From NCBI GenBank assembly GCA_965601665.1, contig OZ271833.1, positions 1,860,001 through 1,924,000 of the forward strand: a DNA stretch of 64,000 nt, given 5' to 3'. The position numbers were made by a program, and so were the translations under genes. This DNA comes from JANQNX01 sp965601665. GTDB lineage: Bacteria > Pseudomonadota > Gammaproteobacteria > Eutrophobiales > Eutrophobiaceae. Each line of letters begins with the position of its first letter. Within the stretch, counting starts at the first letter, position 1. This document shows positions 26,289 to 35,783 of the stretch, piece by piece. Under the pieces are notes generated by a model, which saw nothing but the letters and a program-made list of their open reading frames with translations, was not told the origin of the DNA and did no database searches.

Positions 26289-27215
26289 ATGACAGAAAAT
26301 ACCAGGTCCGGACTGGAAACCGGCATCGCCAGCAGCTTCCAACAACTTATTTTCAGACTTCATGATTACTGGGCCGCCCAGGGCTGTGTCATTGCCCAAC
26401 CGTATGATATGGAGATGGGCGCAGGAACGTTTCATCCTGCTACATTTCTCAGGGCTATTGGACCGGAACCATGGCGAGCGGCCTATGTACAGCCGTGCCG
26501 ACGCCCTACCGATGGACGTTACGGTGACAACCCGAATCGCTTACAGCATTACTACCAGTTCCAGGTTGTGTTGAAACCATCACCCGATGATATTCAACAG
26601 CTTTATCTTGACTCACTGACAGCCGTGGGCATTGATACCCGTATACACGACATCCGCTTCGTGGAAGATAACTGGGAATCACCAACACTGGGCGCATGGG
26701 GTCTGGGCTGGGAAGTATGGCTGGACGGAATGGAAATCAGCCAGTTCACCTATTTCCAGCAAGCAGGTGGACTGGACTGTAAACCGGTGACAGGAGAAAT
26801 GACCTACGGACTGGAACGAATTGCGATGTGTTTGCAGGAATGCAGTAACGTCTATGAACTTGTCTGGACACGGCATGGGGATCAAACGGTCAATTATGGC
26901 GACATTTATCACCAGAACGAGGTCGAGATGTCACGCTACAACTTTGAACTCGCTGATACGGCTTCACTCTTTAGCTGGTTTGATACTTGCGAGCAACAAG
27001 CCATACAGTTAATTGAAGATGGGTTGGCCCTGCCCGCCTACGAAATGGTCATCAAGGCCTCACATGCCTTTAACCTGCTTGATGCACGCAGCGCGATCTC
27101 GGTGACTGAAAGGCAACAATATATACTCAGGGTCAGAGCACTTTCCCGCAAGGTGGCCGAAACCTTTCTGGAAAGCCGCGAAGCGTTGGGCTTTCCGTTA
27201 CTTCAACAGCAATAG
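26289..27215 (+). CDS. glyQ: Glycyl-tRNA synthetase alpha subunit
   Basis: Class II catalytic subunit of the alpha2beta2 glycyl-tRNA synthetase. The 308-aa product has the strongly conserved opening FQQLIFRLHDYWAAQGC, the motif-2-like AYVQPCRRPTDGRYG, then ENPNR-type GDNPNRLQHYYQFQV and TYGLERIAMCLQ. ATG 26289 is chosen over an upstream TTG. The beta-subunit gene starts 6 bp downstream, the usual operon. Confidence 0.97.
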   Translation: MTENTRSGLETGIASSFQQLIFRLHDYWAAQGCVIAQPYDMEMGAGTFHPATFLRAIGPEPWRAAYVQPCRRPTDGRYGDNPNRLQHYYQFQVVLKPSPDDIQQLYLDSLTAVGIDTRIHDIRFVEDNWESPTLGAWGLGWEVWLDGMEISQFTYFQQAGGLDCKPVTGEMTYGLERIAMCLQECSNVYELVWTRHGDQTVNYGDIYHQNEVEMSRYNFELADTASLFSWFDTCEQQAIQLIEDGLALPAYEMVIKASHAFNLLDARSAISVTERQQYILRVRALSRKVAETFLESREALGFPLLQQQ

Positions 27216-27221
27216 TATGCC

Positions 27222-29297
27222 ATGACCGCTAAACAAGACTTATTAATCGAGATTGGCACAGAGGAAATGCCACCCACGTCGTTGAAAAGACTGGCAACGG
27301 CTTTCCAGTCTGAAATGACCCAACTACTCGATTCAAACAAGCTCTTATATGAATCGATACGCTGGCTGGCAACACCACGTCGTCTGACACTATATATTTC
27401 AAATTTGGATACTGCCCAGGATGACCTTGAACAGGAACGTCGGGGGCCGTCAGTGAATGCCGCATTTGATGATGCCGGCAAGCCGAGCAAGGCAACCGAG
27501 GGCTTTGCAAGATCCGTCGGGGCTGCTGTTGATGAGCTGCAAACGATAGAAACAGAAAAAGGCAAGTGGTTGGCCTTCAAGCAGCTCATCAAGGGTAAGC
27601 AAACCAGCGAACTGATACCTGCGATGGTCGAGACTGCGCTAGGAAAACTACCCATTGCCAAGCGCATGCGCTGGGGTGATAGCGACGTAGAATTTGTGAG
27701 GCCAATACAATGGTTACTTTTCCTTCATGGAAACGATGTGATTTCAACCCGTGTGATGAATATCGAAAGCGGCAACTGTAGTTACGGGCACCGTTTTCAT
27801 TATCCAGACGCAATAACTATTAACAATGCCACTGACTACATCGATGTATTAAAGACAAAAGGAAAGGTGATCGTCGATTTTGATGAACGCCGCTCCCTTA
27901 TTCTTGAACAGATCAACAAGCTTGCTGCCGGCACCGGCGGTGAGGCAGTGATAGACGAGGATCTACTGGATGAGGTAACGGCATTGGTTGAATGGCCGGT
28001 TGCCTTTATTGGCAACTACGATGAACACTTTCTGCAGCTACCCGAAGAAGTGCTCGTGGCTTCGATGCAAGACCATCAAAAATACTTTCCGGTAAAAGAC
28101 AATAAACAAAGACTGTTACCCTGTTTTATCGCGGTTGCCAACCTGGAAAGCAGGCAGCCCGAACTTGTTCGACAGGGAAATGAACGCGTCATCCAGCCAC
28201 GTTTGAGCGATGCCAGTTTCTTCTGGAAGCGAGATATTGACCGTGGACTGGAAAGCCATGTTGACGGGTTAAAACAGGTTGTTTACCAGAAACAACTGGG
28301 GACATTGCAGGACAGGATGAAACGTCTGCAACACCATTGTGATTTTCTGGCACAAGCAATCGGCGCAGATACAGTGAATACAAAGCGTGCAGCAGAACTT
28401 TGTTTTTGTGACCTGTTAACTGAAATGGTGTATGAATTTCCCGAATTACAGGGAACCATGGGCAAATATTACGCCGCCGCCGCCGGTGAAAACCAGGATG
28501 TCTGCCAGGCGCTGGAAGAATTTTATCAGCCCCGATTTGCCGGCGATGATTTGCCTGGCAACGCCGTGGGTCAATGTCTGGCCATTGCAGAAAAAATCGA
28601 CAGCCTGCTTGGTATCTTTGCCATTGGCAAGGCACCAACCGGTGCCAAGGATCCATTTGCATTGAGGCGGTCAGCCATTGGTCTAATGAGAATCCTCGTG
28701 GAATGCGAACTGGATATCGACCTGGCGGCGTTACTTGAATATGCTGCCGACGCGTTTCCCGCGACCATCAAGGCGCGTGAATCAATCAGCGATTTACAGT
28801 CCTTCCTGCAGGAACGTTTGCGTCGTTACTATCTTGATGAGGGCGTAGACAGCGATACCCTTGCGGCTGTAATGGCAATTAATGTAACGAGACCACTGGA
28901 TTTTCATCAACGTTTGCAGGCGGTGACGGCATTTCGGGGGCTAGCAGAAGCGGACAGTCTTGCGGCTGCAAACAAGCGCATCGCCAACATATTGAAAAAG
29001 AATAATGTATCCGACACTGGCAGCATAGACACGACGTTACTCGAGGAGGAGGCCGAAACTGTATTAGCCGAACAGCTTCGCAACCACAAAAAAAAGTTGG
29101 CGCCATTAATCAGCAACAGGGACTACCAGGCATCCCTGTCCTTACTGGCCGGTTTACGTGACAGCGTTGATCGTTTCTTTGATCAGGTGATGGTCATGTG
29201 TGATGATGAAAAATTACGGCACAACAGGCTGGCTTTATTGCAAGATCTGAATAAACTTTTCCTGGAGATTGCAGATATCTCTAAACTACAGGGTTAA
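27222..29297 (+). CDS. glyS: Glycyl-tRNA synthetase beta subunit
   Basis: 691-aa beta subunit, which binds and discriminates tRNA-Gly. Recognisable from LLIEIGTEEMP at the N-terminus, the VASMQDHQKYFP motif, RLSDASFFWKRD, and the C-terminal anticodon-binding-like region ending in FFDQVMVM and RLALL. Length is normal. It is followed after 3 bp by gmhB, with the acyltransferase next, so four plus-strand genes probably share one transcript. Confidence 0.97.
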   Translation: MTAKQDLLIEIGTEEMPPTSLKRLATAFQSEMTQLLDSNKLLYESIRWLATPRRLTLYISNLDTAQDDLEQERRGPSVNAAFDDAGKPSKATEGFARSVGAAVDELQTIETEKGKWLAFKQLIKGKQTSELIPAMVETALGKLPIAKRMRWGDSDVEFVRPIQWLLFLHGNDVISTRVMNIESGNCSYGHRFHYPDAITINNATDYIDVLKTKGKVIVDFDERRSLILEQINKLAAGTGGEAVIDEDLLDEVTALVEWPVAFIGNYDEHFLQLPEEVLVASMQDHQKYFPVKDNKQRLLPCFIAVANLESRQPELVRQGNERVIQPRLSDASFFWKRDIDRGLESHVDGLKQVVYQKQLGTLQDRMKRLQHHCDFLAQAIGADTVNTKRAAELCFCDLLTEMVYEFPELQGTMGKYYAAAAGENQDVCQALEEFYQPRFAGDDLPGNAVGQCLAIAEKIDSLLGIFAIGKAPTGAKDPFALRRSAIGLMRILVECELDIDLAALLEYAADAFPATIKARESISDLQSFLQERLRRYYLDEGVDSDTLAAVMAINVTRPLDFHQRLQAVTAFRGLAEADSLAAANKRIANILKKNNVSDTGSIDTTLLEEEAETVLAEQLRNHKKKLAPLISNRDYQASLSLLAGLRDSVDRFFDQVMVMCDDEKLRHNRLALLQDLNKLFLEIADISKLQG

Positions 29298-29300
29298 AAG

Positions 29301-29840
29301 ATGGCGCTGATAATTCTTGACAGGGATGGTGTTATCAACGAAGCCAATGAAGGCTTCATCAAAACGCCGGATGAGTGGCGTGCAATCCCCGGTAGTCTGG
29401 AGGCCATTGCCAAGCTTACGCATCACAACTACCAGGTCGTCGTTGTCAGCAACCAGTCAGGGCTTGGCCGACGAAAATTCACTATAGACGACCTCAACGC
29501 TATCCACCTGAAGATGCATTCTCACCTGACCCAGTATGGCGGCACCATTGATGCGATATTTTTCTGTCCCGACGTACCACGCGACGATGACGATTACCGA
29601 AAACAGAAAACCCGTCTTTATAACCAGATATCAGAGCGATTACGCATATCACTGACCAAGGTGTATTGCATTGGCGACAAAATGAACGACGTCGAGGCCG
29701 TAAAAAGCGCAGGCGGCAAACCCATACTGGTGAAAACCGGTTGCGGGCAAAAAGAAATCGATGAGGGCAACGTGCCACCAGGCATTCCAATCTACAAAAA
29801 CCTGGCTACTTTTGTCGACGAACTGCTTACCGACCACTAG
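29301..29840 (+). CDS. gmhB: D-glycero-beta-D-manno-heptose-1,7-bisphosphate 7-phosphatase
   Basis: 179-aa HAD-superfamily phosphatase acting in ADP-heptose synthesis for the LPS inner core. Motif I is L-D-R-D-G-V-I-N; then VSNQSGLGRR (motif II), C-P-D-V-P near the metal-binding loop, and GDKMNDVEA (motif IV). The zinc-loop cysteines of E. coli GmhB are only partly present: one Cys is visible in FFCPDVPRDDDD. Placement after glyQS and before a lysophospholipid acyltransferase is common in gammaproteobacteria. Confidence 0.9.
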   Translation: MALIILDRDGVINEANEGFIKTPDEWRAIPGSLEAIAKLTHHNYQVVVVSNQSGLGRRKFTIDDLNAIHLKMHSHLTQYGGTIDAIFFCPDVPRDDDDYRKQKTRLYNQISERLRISLTKVYCIGDKMNDVEAVKSAGGKPILVKTGCGQKEIDEGNVPPGIPIYKNLATFVDELLTDH

Positions 29841-29844
29841 GCCG

Positions 29845-30567
29845 ATGTTGTTAATCCGCTCGCTGTGTTTCTACCTGGGACAGGCAATCAGCACACTGGT
29901 GTTTGTACCTGTTTCCCTGATCGTTTTCCCGCTGGATTTTCGCACACGCTACTACATTGTGACGCGATGGACGGTATTTAACCTGTGGTGGCTGCAGTGT
30001 TGTTGCGGTGTCAGGTATCGCATAGAAGGACCAGAAAATATTCCGCAACAGCCGGGAATTGTTATGTGTAAGCACCAATCCGCCTGGGAAACCCTGGCGC
30101 TGCAGTTACTGTTTGTACCCCAGGTATGGATACTAAAACGGGAACTACTAAAAATACCCGTTTATGGTTGGGGGCTCGCATCCATGCAACCAATCGCTAT
30201 TGATCGGTCATCGGCCATCAAGTCATTCAGACAAATTGTCGAACAAGGTTGTGAGCGACTAAAAGACAACCTCTGGGTCATTATTTTTCCCGAGGGAACC
30301 CGTGTTGCGCCGGGCAGCAAGAAAAAATATCTTCCCGGCGGAGGACTACTGGCTGAAAAATCCGGCGCCATGATTACACCGGTCGCACACAACGCCGGCC
30401 ATCTGTGGCCGCGCAACAGTTTTATTAAAAAACCTGGCATCATTACGCTGGTTATCGGTCCGGTTATTGATCCCGCTGGCAAGAAGGCGAGTGAGATCAC
30501 TCAGGAAGTGGAGCAGTGGATAGAAGAGACAGTTGCGGCCTTGCCGGACCCGGCAATACCGGAATAA
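29845..30567 (+). CDS. 1-acyl-sn-glycerol-3-phosphate acyltransferase family protein
   Basis: 240-aa membrane-associated acyltransferase. A hydrophobic N-terminus precedes KHQSAWET (the HX4E form of the catalytic HX4D motif), a middle R-x-I-A-I-D-R region and FPEGTR. The ATG at 29845, just after the gmhB stop, is taken as the start; longer in-frame upstream codons overlap gmhB. It probably acylates lysophosphatidate or a related lipid at the inner membrane. It ends 10 bp before a convergent gene. Confidence 0.88.
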   Translation: MLLIRSLCFYLGQAISTLVFVPVSLIVFPLDFRTRYYIVTRWTVFNLWWLQCCCGVRYRIEGPENIPQQPGIVMCKHQSAWETLALQLLFVPQVWILKRELLKIPVYGWGLASMQPIAIDRSSAIKSFRQIVEQGCERLKDNLWVIIFPEGTRVAPGSKKKYLPGGGLLAEKSGAMITPVAHNAGHLWPRNSFIKKPGIITLVIGPVIDPAGKKASEITQEVEQWIEETVAALPDPAIPE

Positions 30568-30577
30568 ATCTGCTATT

Positions 30578-31393
30578 TCATGACGCCCTGAACGGTAAGG
30601 TCAACAGGCTCATAAGCTTCTGATCGTTAACATCGCGATATTGCTGCAGTCCTATTTGCATACCTTCATGTCCGGCCTCCGGCTGGTCTTTATAGGTGCG
30701 AAATAACCTGTCCCAGAAAGAAAAAATATTGCCATAGTTACTATCTGTTTCTGTCTTGATGACGGAGTGGTGAACACGATGCATGTCCGGTGTCACAACG
30801 AACTGTCGTAAGCCCTTATCGATGGTTCCCGTTAGCCTGAGATTGCCATGGGTAAACAATGCTGCCGCGTTCAATGCGATCTCGTAAATAATGATCGCAA
30901 ACGCGGCTGGCCCAAAGACAAAGACAGCGACTAACTTGTATAGCGTTGACAGCAGGATTTCCAACGGATGAAAACGAACGCCGGTTGTAACATCAAACTG
31001 CAGATCAGTGTGATGGATACGGTGTATTCGCCATAATATAGTCAGTTTGTGAAACGCGACATGTTGCAGGTATATAAGCAAGTCGAACAGCACAATACTG
31101 GCAGCCAGATTCAGCCACAGTGGCAGTTTCACGAAATTGAATAAGCCTATACCCTCACCTGCCGCAAACAAGGCGGCCTGGAACAATGCCAACGGCACAA
31201 GAATCCTGACTGCGACAACATTGATGACCAACAGGCTGAGATTGTATATTCGTCGCTGCAAAGTCGAATTGTTAGTTACCTGTCGTCTGGGAAAGAGTCG
31301 CTCCAGCAACAGCATAGATAGCAGCAACAGAATGAACACCAGCAGTCGCAGTAACGACTGTTGTTCAATTACGATTAGTTCCAGCGCTGCCAT
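30578..31393 (-). CDS. Sterol desaturase/fatty acid hydroxylase family membrane protein
   Basis: 271-aa di-iron membrane oxidase. There are about four hydrophobic segments and the histidine clusters HVAFH (HxxxH), HRIHH (HxxHH) and HRVHH, with a further H-x-N/G turn (FTHGN). These are the iron ligands of the superfamily. The bacterial substrate cannot be predicted: family members hydroxylate or desaturate sterols, carotenoids or fatty acids. It is transcribed towards the acyltransferase gene and divergently from hemB. Confidence 0.88.
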   Translation of the reverse strand: MAALELIVIEQQSLLRLLVFILLLLSMLLLERLFPRRQVTNNSTLQRRIYNLSLLVINVVAVRILVPLALFQAALFAAGEGIGLFNFVKLPLWLNLAASIVLFDLLIYLQHVAFHKLTILWRIHRIHHTDLQFDVTTGVRFHPLEILLSTLYKLVAVFVFGPAAFAIIIYEIALNAAALFTHGNLRLTGTIDKGLRQFVVTPDMHRVHHSVIKTETDSNYGNIFSFWDRLFRTYKDQPEAGHEGMQIGLQQYRDVNDQKLMSLLTLPFRAS

Positions 31394-31469
31394 GTCCTGT
31401 CTACTCTAGTGTAATCCTGCATTTGCGTTACACTATGAGACCAAACAGAAAAGAATAATTCAAACCACA

Positions 31470-32486
31470 ATGACAAAAGAAACTTCCTACGGCCAATACC
31501 TGATGACGCGTCCAAGACGCCTGCGCCGCGACGATTTTTCCCGGCGCCTGGTACGTGAAAACAAGGTCAGCGTCGATGACCTGATTTACCCGCTCTTTAT
31601 TGCCGAGGACGAAAAAGACCAGGTCGATGTCGATTCCATGCCGGGGGTACGCAGATTATCTATCGCTGCGCTGCTGGAAGAATCAGATGCACTGGTAAAA
31701 CTTGGCATTCCGGCGATTGCCTTATTCCCGGTCATCAACACTAACAGGAAGACCGATGATGCCAGTGAAGCCTATAACCCGGAAGGGCTGGTGCAAACTG
31801 CCGTCAGGCAAATCAAGCAACGTCATTCCGATCTTGGCATTATTACTGATGTCGCGCTGGATCCTTATACGATTAGCGGCCAGGACGGCTTAACCGATGA
31901 ACAAGGTTATGTACTCAATGACGAAACCGTCGAGGTCCTGGTCAAACAGGCATTGTCACATGCCGAAGCCGGGGCGGATATCGTTGCGCCTTCTGACATG
32001 ATGGACGGTCGCATTGGCGCCATTCGTGCTGAACTCGAAGGCAATGGCCTGATACATACTCGCATTCTTGCATACGCGGCCAAATACGCCTCATCATTCT
32101 ACGGACCATTCCGTGACGCCGTGGGTTCGGCTGGCAATCTCGGCAGTGGCAACAAATATACTTACCAGATGGATCCTGCCAATTCGGATGAAGCAATTCT
32201 GGAAGTAGAACTTGATCTTGATGAGGGTGCCGACATGGTGATGGTCAAACCCGGTCTGCCATACCTGGATATCGTGCAACGGGTAAAGACTACGTTTATG
32301 CGCCCAACATTCGTGTATCACGTCAGTGGCGAATACGCGATGTTAAAAGCTGCTGCTGCAAATGGCTGGCTGGATGAAAAAGCCACCGTGATGGAATCGT
32401 TACTATCCTGCAAACGAGCCGGCGCCGATGGCATTTTGACCTACTACGCAAAGCAGGTTGCTACCTGGCTACAGCAAGACAGCTAG
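31470..32486 (+). CDS. hemB: Delta-aminolevulinic acid dehydratase (porphobilinogen synthase)
   Basis: Condenses two aminolevulinate molecules to porphobilinogen in haem synthesis. 338 aa. It has the opening R-P-R-R-L-R-R, A-P-S-D-M-M-D-G-R-I with its substrate Lys/Arg neighbourhood, and the Schiff-base lysine in MVMVKPGLPYLDI. The metal loop reads DVALDPYTISGQDGL, without the three cysteines of zinc enzymes, so it belongs to the magnesium-dependent type. Monocistronic by position; divergent from the sterol-desaturase-like gene. Confidence 0.97.
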   Translation: MTKETSYGQYLMTRPRRLRRDDFSRRLVRENKVSVDDLIYPLFIAEDEKDQVDVDSMPGVRRLSIAALLEESDALVKLGIPAIALFPVINTNRKTDDASEAYNPEGLVQTAVRQIKQRHSDLGIITDVALDPYTISGQDGLTDEQGYVLNDETVEVLVKQALSHAEAGADIVAPSDMMDGRIGAIRAELEGNGLIHTRILAYAAKYASSFYGPFRDAVGSAGNLGSGNKYTYQMDPANSDEAILEVELDLDEGADMVMVKPGLPYLDIVQRVKTTFMRPTFVYHVSGEYAMLKAAAANGWLDEKATVMESLLSCKRAGADGILTYYAKQVATWLQQDS

Positions 32487-32513
32487 TCGTTTTTATTGTT
32501 ACAAGCCAGCAGG

Positions 32514-33917
32514 CTAGACATCAAGCGCAAGCTGCTTGATCTTCCTGGTCAATGTATTTCTTCCCCACCCCAATAGTCTTGCTGCATCCTGACGGCGACC
32601 GCCGGTCTTCTTTAATGCTTCTTCTATCAGTATGGTTTCAAAGCGCGGCTCTGCACTTCTCAACAACTCGGTGTCGCCATTTAGCAGGCTGGTTTCTACC
32701 CAGCGTCTGAAATTGGCCTCCCACTCGTCGGATGTTTCCGTGACCTCGGTGTCAATCCTCAGTTCAGGCGGTAAATCATCGATATGAATCTCGGTACTTG
32801 ATGCCATTACCGTGACCCAGCGACAAAAGTTTTCCAGCTGTCGTACGTTTCCGGGCCACGGCAAACTGGTCAGGTATTCCTGCGTCTCCGATAACAACTG
32901 CTTGGTTTCTACGCCCAGTTCCCGGGCTGCGATGCCAAGGAAATGCCTGGCCAGGTCCACCACATCGCTGCGTCTTTCGCGCAATGAAGGAACATGCACG
33001 CGGATCACGTTTAGTCTGTGTAACAGGTCTTCCCTGAACTTACCCTGCTTCACCAACTGTTCGAGGTTCTGGTGAGTCGCCGCGATAACACGTACATCAA
33101 CCTTGATGGGCATATGTCCGCCAACGCGATAAAACTCGCCCTGGGCAAGAATACGTAATAAACGCGTCTGCAAATCTGCCGGCATATCGCCTATTTCATC
33201 AAGAAACAACGTGCCACCATTGGCCTGTTCAAACCGGCCCTGGCGCTGCGCGGTGGCGCCGGTAAACGCGCCTTTTTCATGGCCAAATAACTCCGATTCC
33301 AGCAGGTCCTTGGGAATCGCCGCTGTGTTAATAGCGATGAACGGGCCATCGGAACGCGGGCTGTGCGCATGCAAGGCACTGGCGACAAGTTCCTTGCCGG
33401 TGCCAGACTCACCGGTGATCAATACAGTCAGGTTTGACGTGGAAAGACGCCCGATAGCCTTAAACACTTCCTGCATTGCGGGTGCCGAGCCAATAATGGG
33501 TGAACTGACTCGTTGTTCATCGGTATCTATCTTTGCCGGCGATTTCAGGCGATGGGCGATGGCCCTTTTGACCAGGCTGACTACTTCATCAACGTCGAAG
33601 GGTTTTGATATATATTCAAACGCGCCTCCCTGGAAGGCTGACACCGCCCGATCGAGATCAGAGTAAGCAGTCATAATGATAACCGGGATATCGGGATTCA
33701 CCTGCTTGATCTGATCCAGCAACGTAATACCGTCCATGCCCGGCATACGAACGTCGGAAATAACCACGTCTGGCTGCTCTGCCGGCAATCTTTTCAGTAC
33801 ATCGTCCGGTCTTGAAAAACTTTCAATATTGGCATCGGACTTCTGCAAGGCCTTTTCCAGAACCCAGCGTATCGATTTATCATCGTCTACAATCCAAACG
33901 TTTTGTCTCGCTTCCAT
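32514..33917 (-). CDS. ntrC: Nitrogen regulator NtrC, sigma-54 activator
   Basis: 467-aa response regulator. REC domain with phosphoacceptor Asp in VVISDVRMPGMDG; AAA+ domain with GESGTGKE (Walker A), the sigma-54 contact loop GAFTGA and GGTLFLDEIGD (Walker B); C-terminal Fis-type HTH in the last 30 residues (DAARLLGWGRNTLTRK). ATG 33917 gives the E. coli-like N-terminus VWIVDDDKSIRWVLEKAL; an extended start inside ntrB is unlikely. It lies 4 bp after ntrB. Dyads matching its consensus are upstream of both ntrB and the glutamine synthetase gene. Confidence 0.95.
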   Translation of the reverse strand: MEARQNVWIVDDDKSIRWVLEKALQKSDANIESFSRPDDVLKRLPAEQPDVVISDVRMPGMDGITLLDQIKQVNPDIPVIIMTAYSDLDRAVSAFQGGAFEYISKPFDVDEVVSLVKRAIAHRLKSPAKIDTDEQRVSSPIIGSAPAMQEVFKAIGRLSTSNLTVLITGESGTGKELVASALHAHSPRSDGPFIAINTAAIPKDLLESELFGHEKGAFTGATAQRQGRFEQANGGTLFLDEIGDMPADLQTRLLRILAQGEFYRVGGHMPIKVDVRVIAATHQNLEQLVKQGKFREDLLHRLNVIRVHVPSLRERRSDVVDLARHFLGIAARELGVETKQLLSETQEYLTSLPWPGNVRQLENFCRWVTVMASSTEIHIDDLPPELRIDTEVTETSDEWEANFRRWVETSLLNGDTELLRSAEPRFETILIEEALKKTGGRRQDAARLLGWGRNTLTRKIKQLALDV

Positions 33918-33921
33918 GTCG

Positions 33922-34977
33922 TTAGTCCAGTGGTAAAAGGATGGTGAAGTAAGTTTTGTCGTTTTCTCGTTCATAACTGATTAAACCGTCATGTGCCTGA
34001 ATAATTTGTTGGGCCAGTGTCAAACCCAGCCCCGTGCCCTCGGCACGCGTTGTAATCATTGGGTAAAAGGCAGCGTCCTCTATATCGGCAGGAATACCGG
34101 GGCCGTCATCGATCACCTCGAGAACGATAACGTGCCGATTTAGCTTGTTGTTAATCGTGACTTTCCTGCGTATTCGTGTCTTCAGGGTAATCTTCCCCTG
34201 TGGAGGAATAGCCTGTATCGCGTTTCGAATCAGGTTAATCACTGCCTGAATAATCTGTTCCCTGTCCGCAATGATCTCGGGAATGCTGGGGTCGTAGCTC
34301 TTCTCAATATTAACGGGTTGCGTGTTCTCAGCCTGGACCAGTGACACCACGTATTCCAGCACCTCATGAATATTCATTCGTGTCTTCTGCGAGGCCTTGC
34401 TGGGTGTCAGCATCTTATCGATGAAATTACGCAGTCTGTCTGACTCGGCAACAATGATGTGGGTATACTCTTGCAAATCCTTATCTTGTAGTTCCGCTTC
34501 GAGTAGCTGGGCAGCACCGCGAATTCCTCCCAGGGGATTCTTGATCTCATGCGCCATCCCCTGTACCGCTTCCTTCGCGGCCTCCTGTAAGGTCTTTTGA
34601 TTGATTTCCTGCATAACACGTTCGTATGCATAGGAGTCAATCAATTCGACCAATAATTCAGAAACGTAGTCGTTTTCCAGTATCGGCGTAATAATACAAT
34701 CGACACGGATCTTACGATTATTGTTCAGGGTAATTAGCGCACCACGCTCGATACGTTTTTCCAGTGCCGGTTTGGCCTGACTAAGGATACGGTTGAAAAA
34801 TGTCGATCTTGGCCAGATGTCCTCGGGCATCATGCCATCGACACGTTTACTGCTGACGGAAAGCATATCTTCGGCGGCGGGATTCATGCAGATAAGGCGC
34901 AAATCGGCATCAAATAATAAAATCGCCGTCGACAGGTTTTCTATCGTCTTATCTGCGATTTCACTATTAAAGGTCAT
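33922..34977 (-). CDS. ntrB: Nitrogen-regulation histidine kinase NtrB
   Basis: 351-aa cytosolic sensor kinase/phosphatase partner of NtrC, normally controlled by PII. A PAS domain (about 15-120), the H-box GMAHEIKNPLGGIRG, N-box NLIRNAIQAI, and G1/G2 boxes DDGPGI and GTGLGL are visible. ATG 34977 gives 17 residues before A-I-L-L-F-D, as in E. coli NtrB; a GTG at 35016 would add 13 residues. Transcribed with ntrC. Upstream DNA has a sigma-54-type promoter match. Confidence 0.94.
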   Translation of the reverse strand: MTFNSEIADKTIENLSTAILLFDADLRLICMNPAAEDMLSVSSKRVDGMMPEDIWPRSTFFNRILSQAKPALEKRIERGALITLNNNRKIRVDCIITPILENDYVSELLVELIDSYAYERVMQEINQKTLQEAAKEAVQGMAHEIKNPLGGIRGAAQLLEAELQDKDLQEYTHIIVAESDRLRNFIDKMLTPSKASQKTRMNIHEVLEYVVSLVQAENTQPVNIEKSYDPSIPEIIADREQIIQAVINLIRNAIQAIPPQGKITLKTRIRRKVTINNKLNRHVIVLEVIDDGPGIPADIEDAAFYPMITTRAEGTGLGLTLAQQIIQAHDGLISYERENDKTYFTILLPLD

Positions 34978-35117
34978 GATTGGCGCATTATTGCACTCTT
35001 TTAGTGCGTTGTTCACTGGGCTAACTTCAGTTCAAATTTAAGAAAAATAATTATTTCAATTTAATCAATAGTTTACGCTGACTATAAACAGCATTCCTTA
35101 TCGCTGCATTGAGATAC

Positions 35118-35180
35118 AGCAAGAAGCAGACCAAATGCACGATTCTTAGGCATTTGCACCAATAAATGCGCTAAATGCAC
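35118..35180 (-). promoter_or_regulatory. Candidate sigma-54 promoter and NtrC half-sites of ntrBC
   Basis: On the minus strand, TGGTCTGCTTCTTGCT (35133-35118) fits the -24/-12 pattern with the GG and GC doublets exactly 10 nt apart and a perfect TTGCT. Upstream are three GCAC half-sites within 45 bp. Two lie in 15-bp imperfect dyads with the NtrC spacing: 35137-35151 (GCACG-N5-TAGGC) and 35156-35170 (GCACC-N5-ATGCG). The predicted start near 35107 leaves a ~130-nt leader to ntrB. Confidence 0.6.
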
Positions 35181-35229
35181 AACCGGCACGGCTCAGGGTG
35201 AAAAAAAGACGCTTGAAGTGAGTTTTTAC

Positions 35230-35745
35230 TTACGGGGCAAGCTTTGATACACGAAGCATCGTAAAACTTGTACTGGCAGATATCAGTGTTTGGCCAGAAC
35301 TATCGACAACCGCGGCAGACAGGGAGTGGGTGCCACGATCAACGTTCTTTACCGAGGCAGACAAGGCCCTGCCACTCGCTATTTCAGACCCATCGAGCTT
35401 GATGACCACCTTATGACCACGTTGAAGACCTGGCTGCAGCGACAGGCTGACACTCAGGTTACCGGCATTATTTCTGTAGCCCTCGTCCGGCTCGGGACTG
35501 ATGAATGATAAGGCCTGATAGTAATCAGCAGGATCCACTGCCTCACGCCTGCTGGACGGAGAAGGCAGCCGGGCCTTGTTAGGGTTATCTATCGTCTGAA
35601 CCTCCTGCAGTTGTATGACTTCTGCATTGTCAGATGGCTGATCGCTAAACACGACATTGCCATCTTCATCCACGGTTTTATAAACCGTTTCAGCAGGCAC
35701 TAATGACCAAACAAACAACAGAAACAGCGAGAATATCGATTTCAT
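35230..35745 (-). CDS. DUF4124 domain periplasmic protein (second of pair)
   Basis: 171-aa exported protein. The signal peptide is followed by the DUF4124 signature V-Y-K-T-V-D-E-D-G-N-V-V-F-S-D-Q-P and a C-terminal domain resembling its upstream paralogue (G-N-L-S-V-S-L-S-L-Q-P, R-G-T-H-S-L). The ATG at 35745 aligns with the paralogue's start; a TAATG overlap at 35784 would allow a 13-residue longer, coupled start. Paralogous tandem genes and no known function. DUF4124 often marks cell-envelope proteins. Confidence 0.8.
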   Translation of the reverse strand: MKSIFSLFLLFVWSLVPAETVYKTVDEDGNVVFSDQPSDNAEVIQLQEVQTIDNPNKARLPSPSSRREAVDPADYYQALSFISPEPDEGYRNNAGNLSVSLSLQPGLQRGHKVVIKLDGSEIASGRALSASVKNVDRGTHSLSAAVVDSSGQTLISASTSFTMLRVSKLAP

Positions 35746-35783
35746 TGGGCTAGCATAGCCCAAGCAGGTTCGAACGCAACTCA

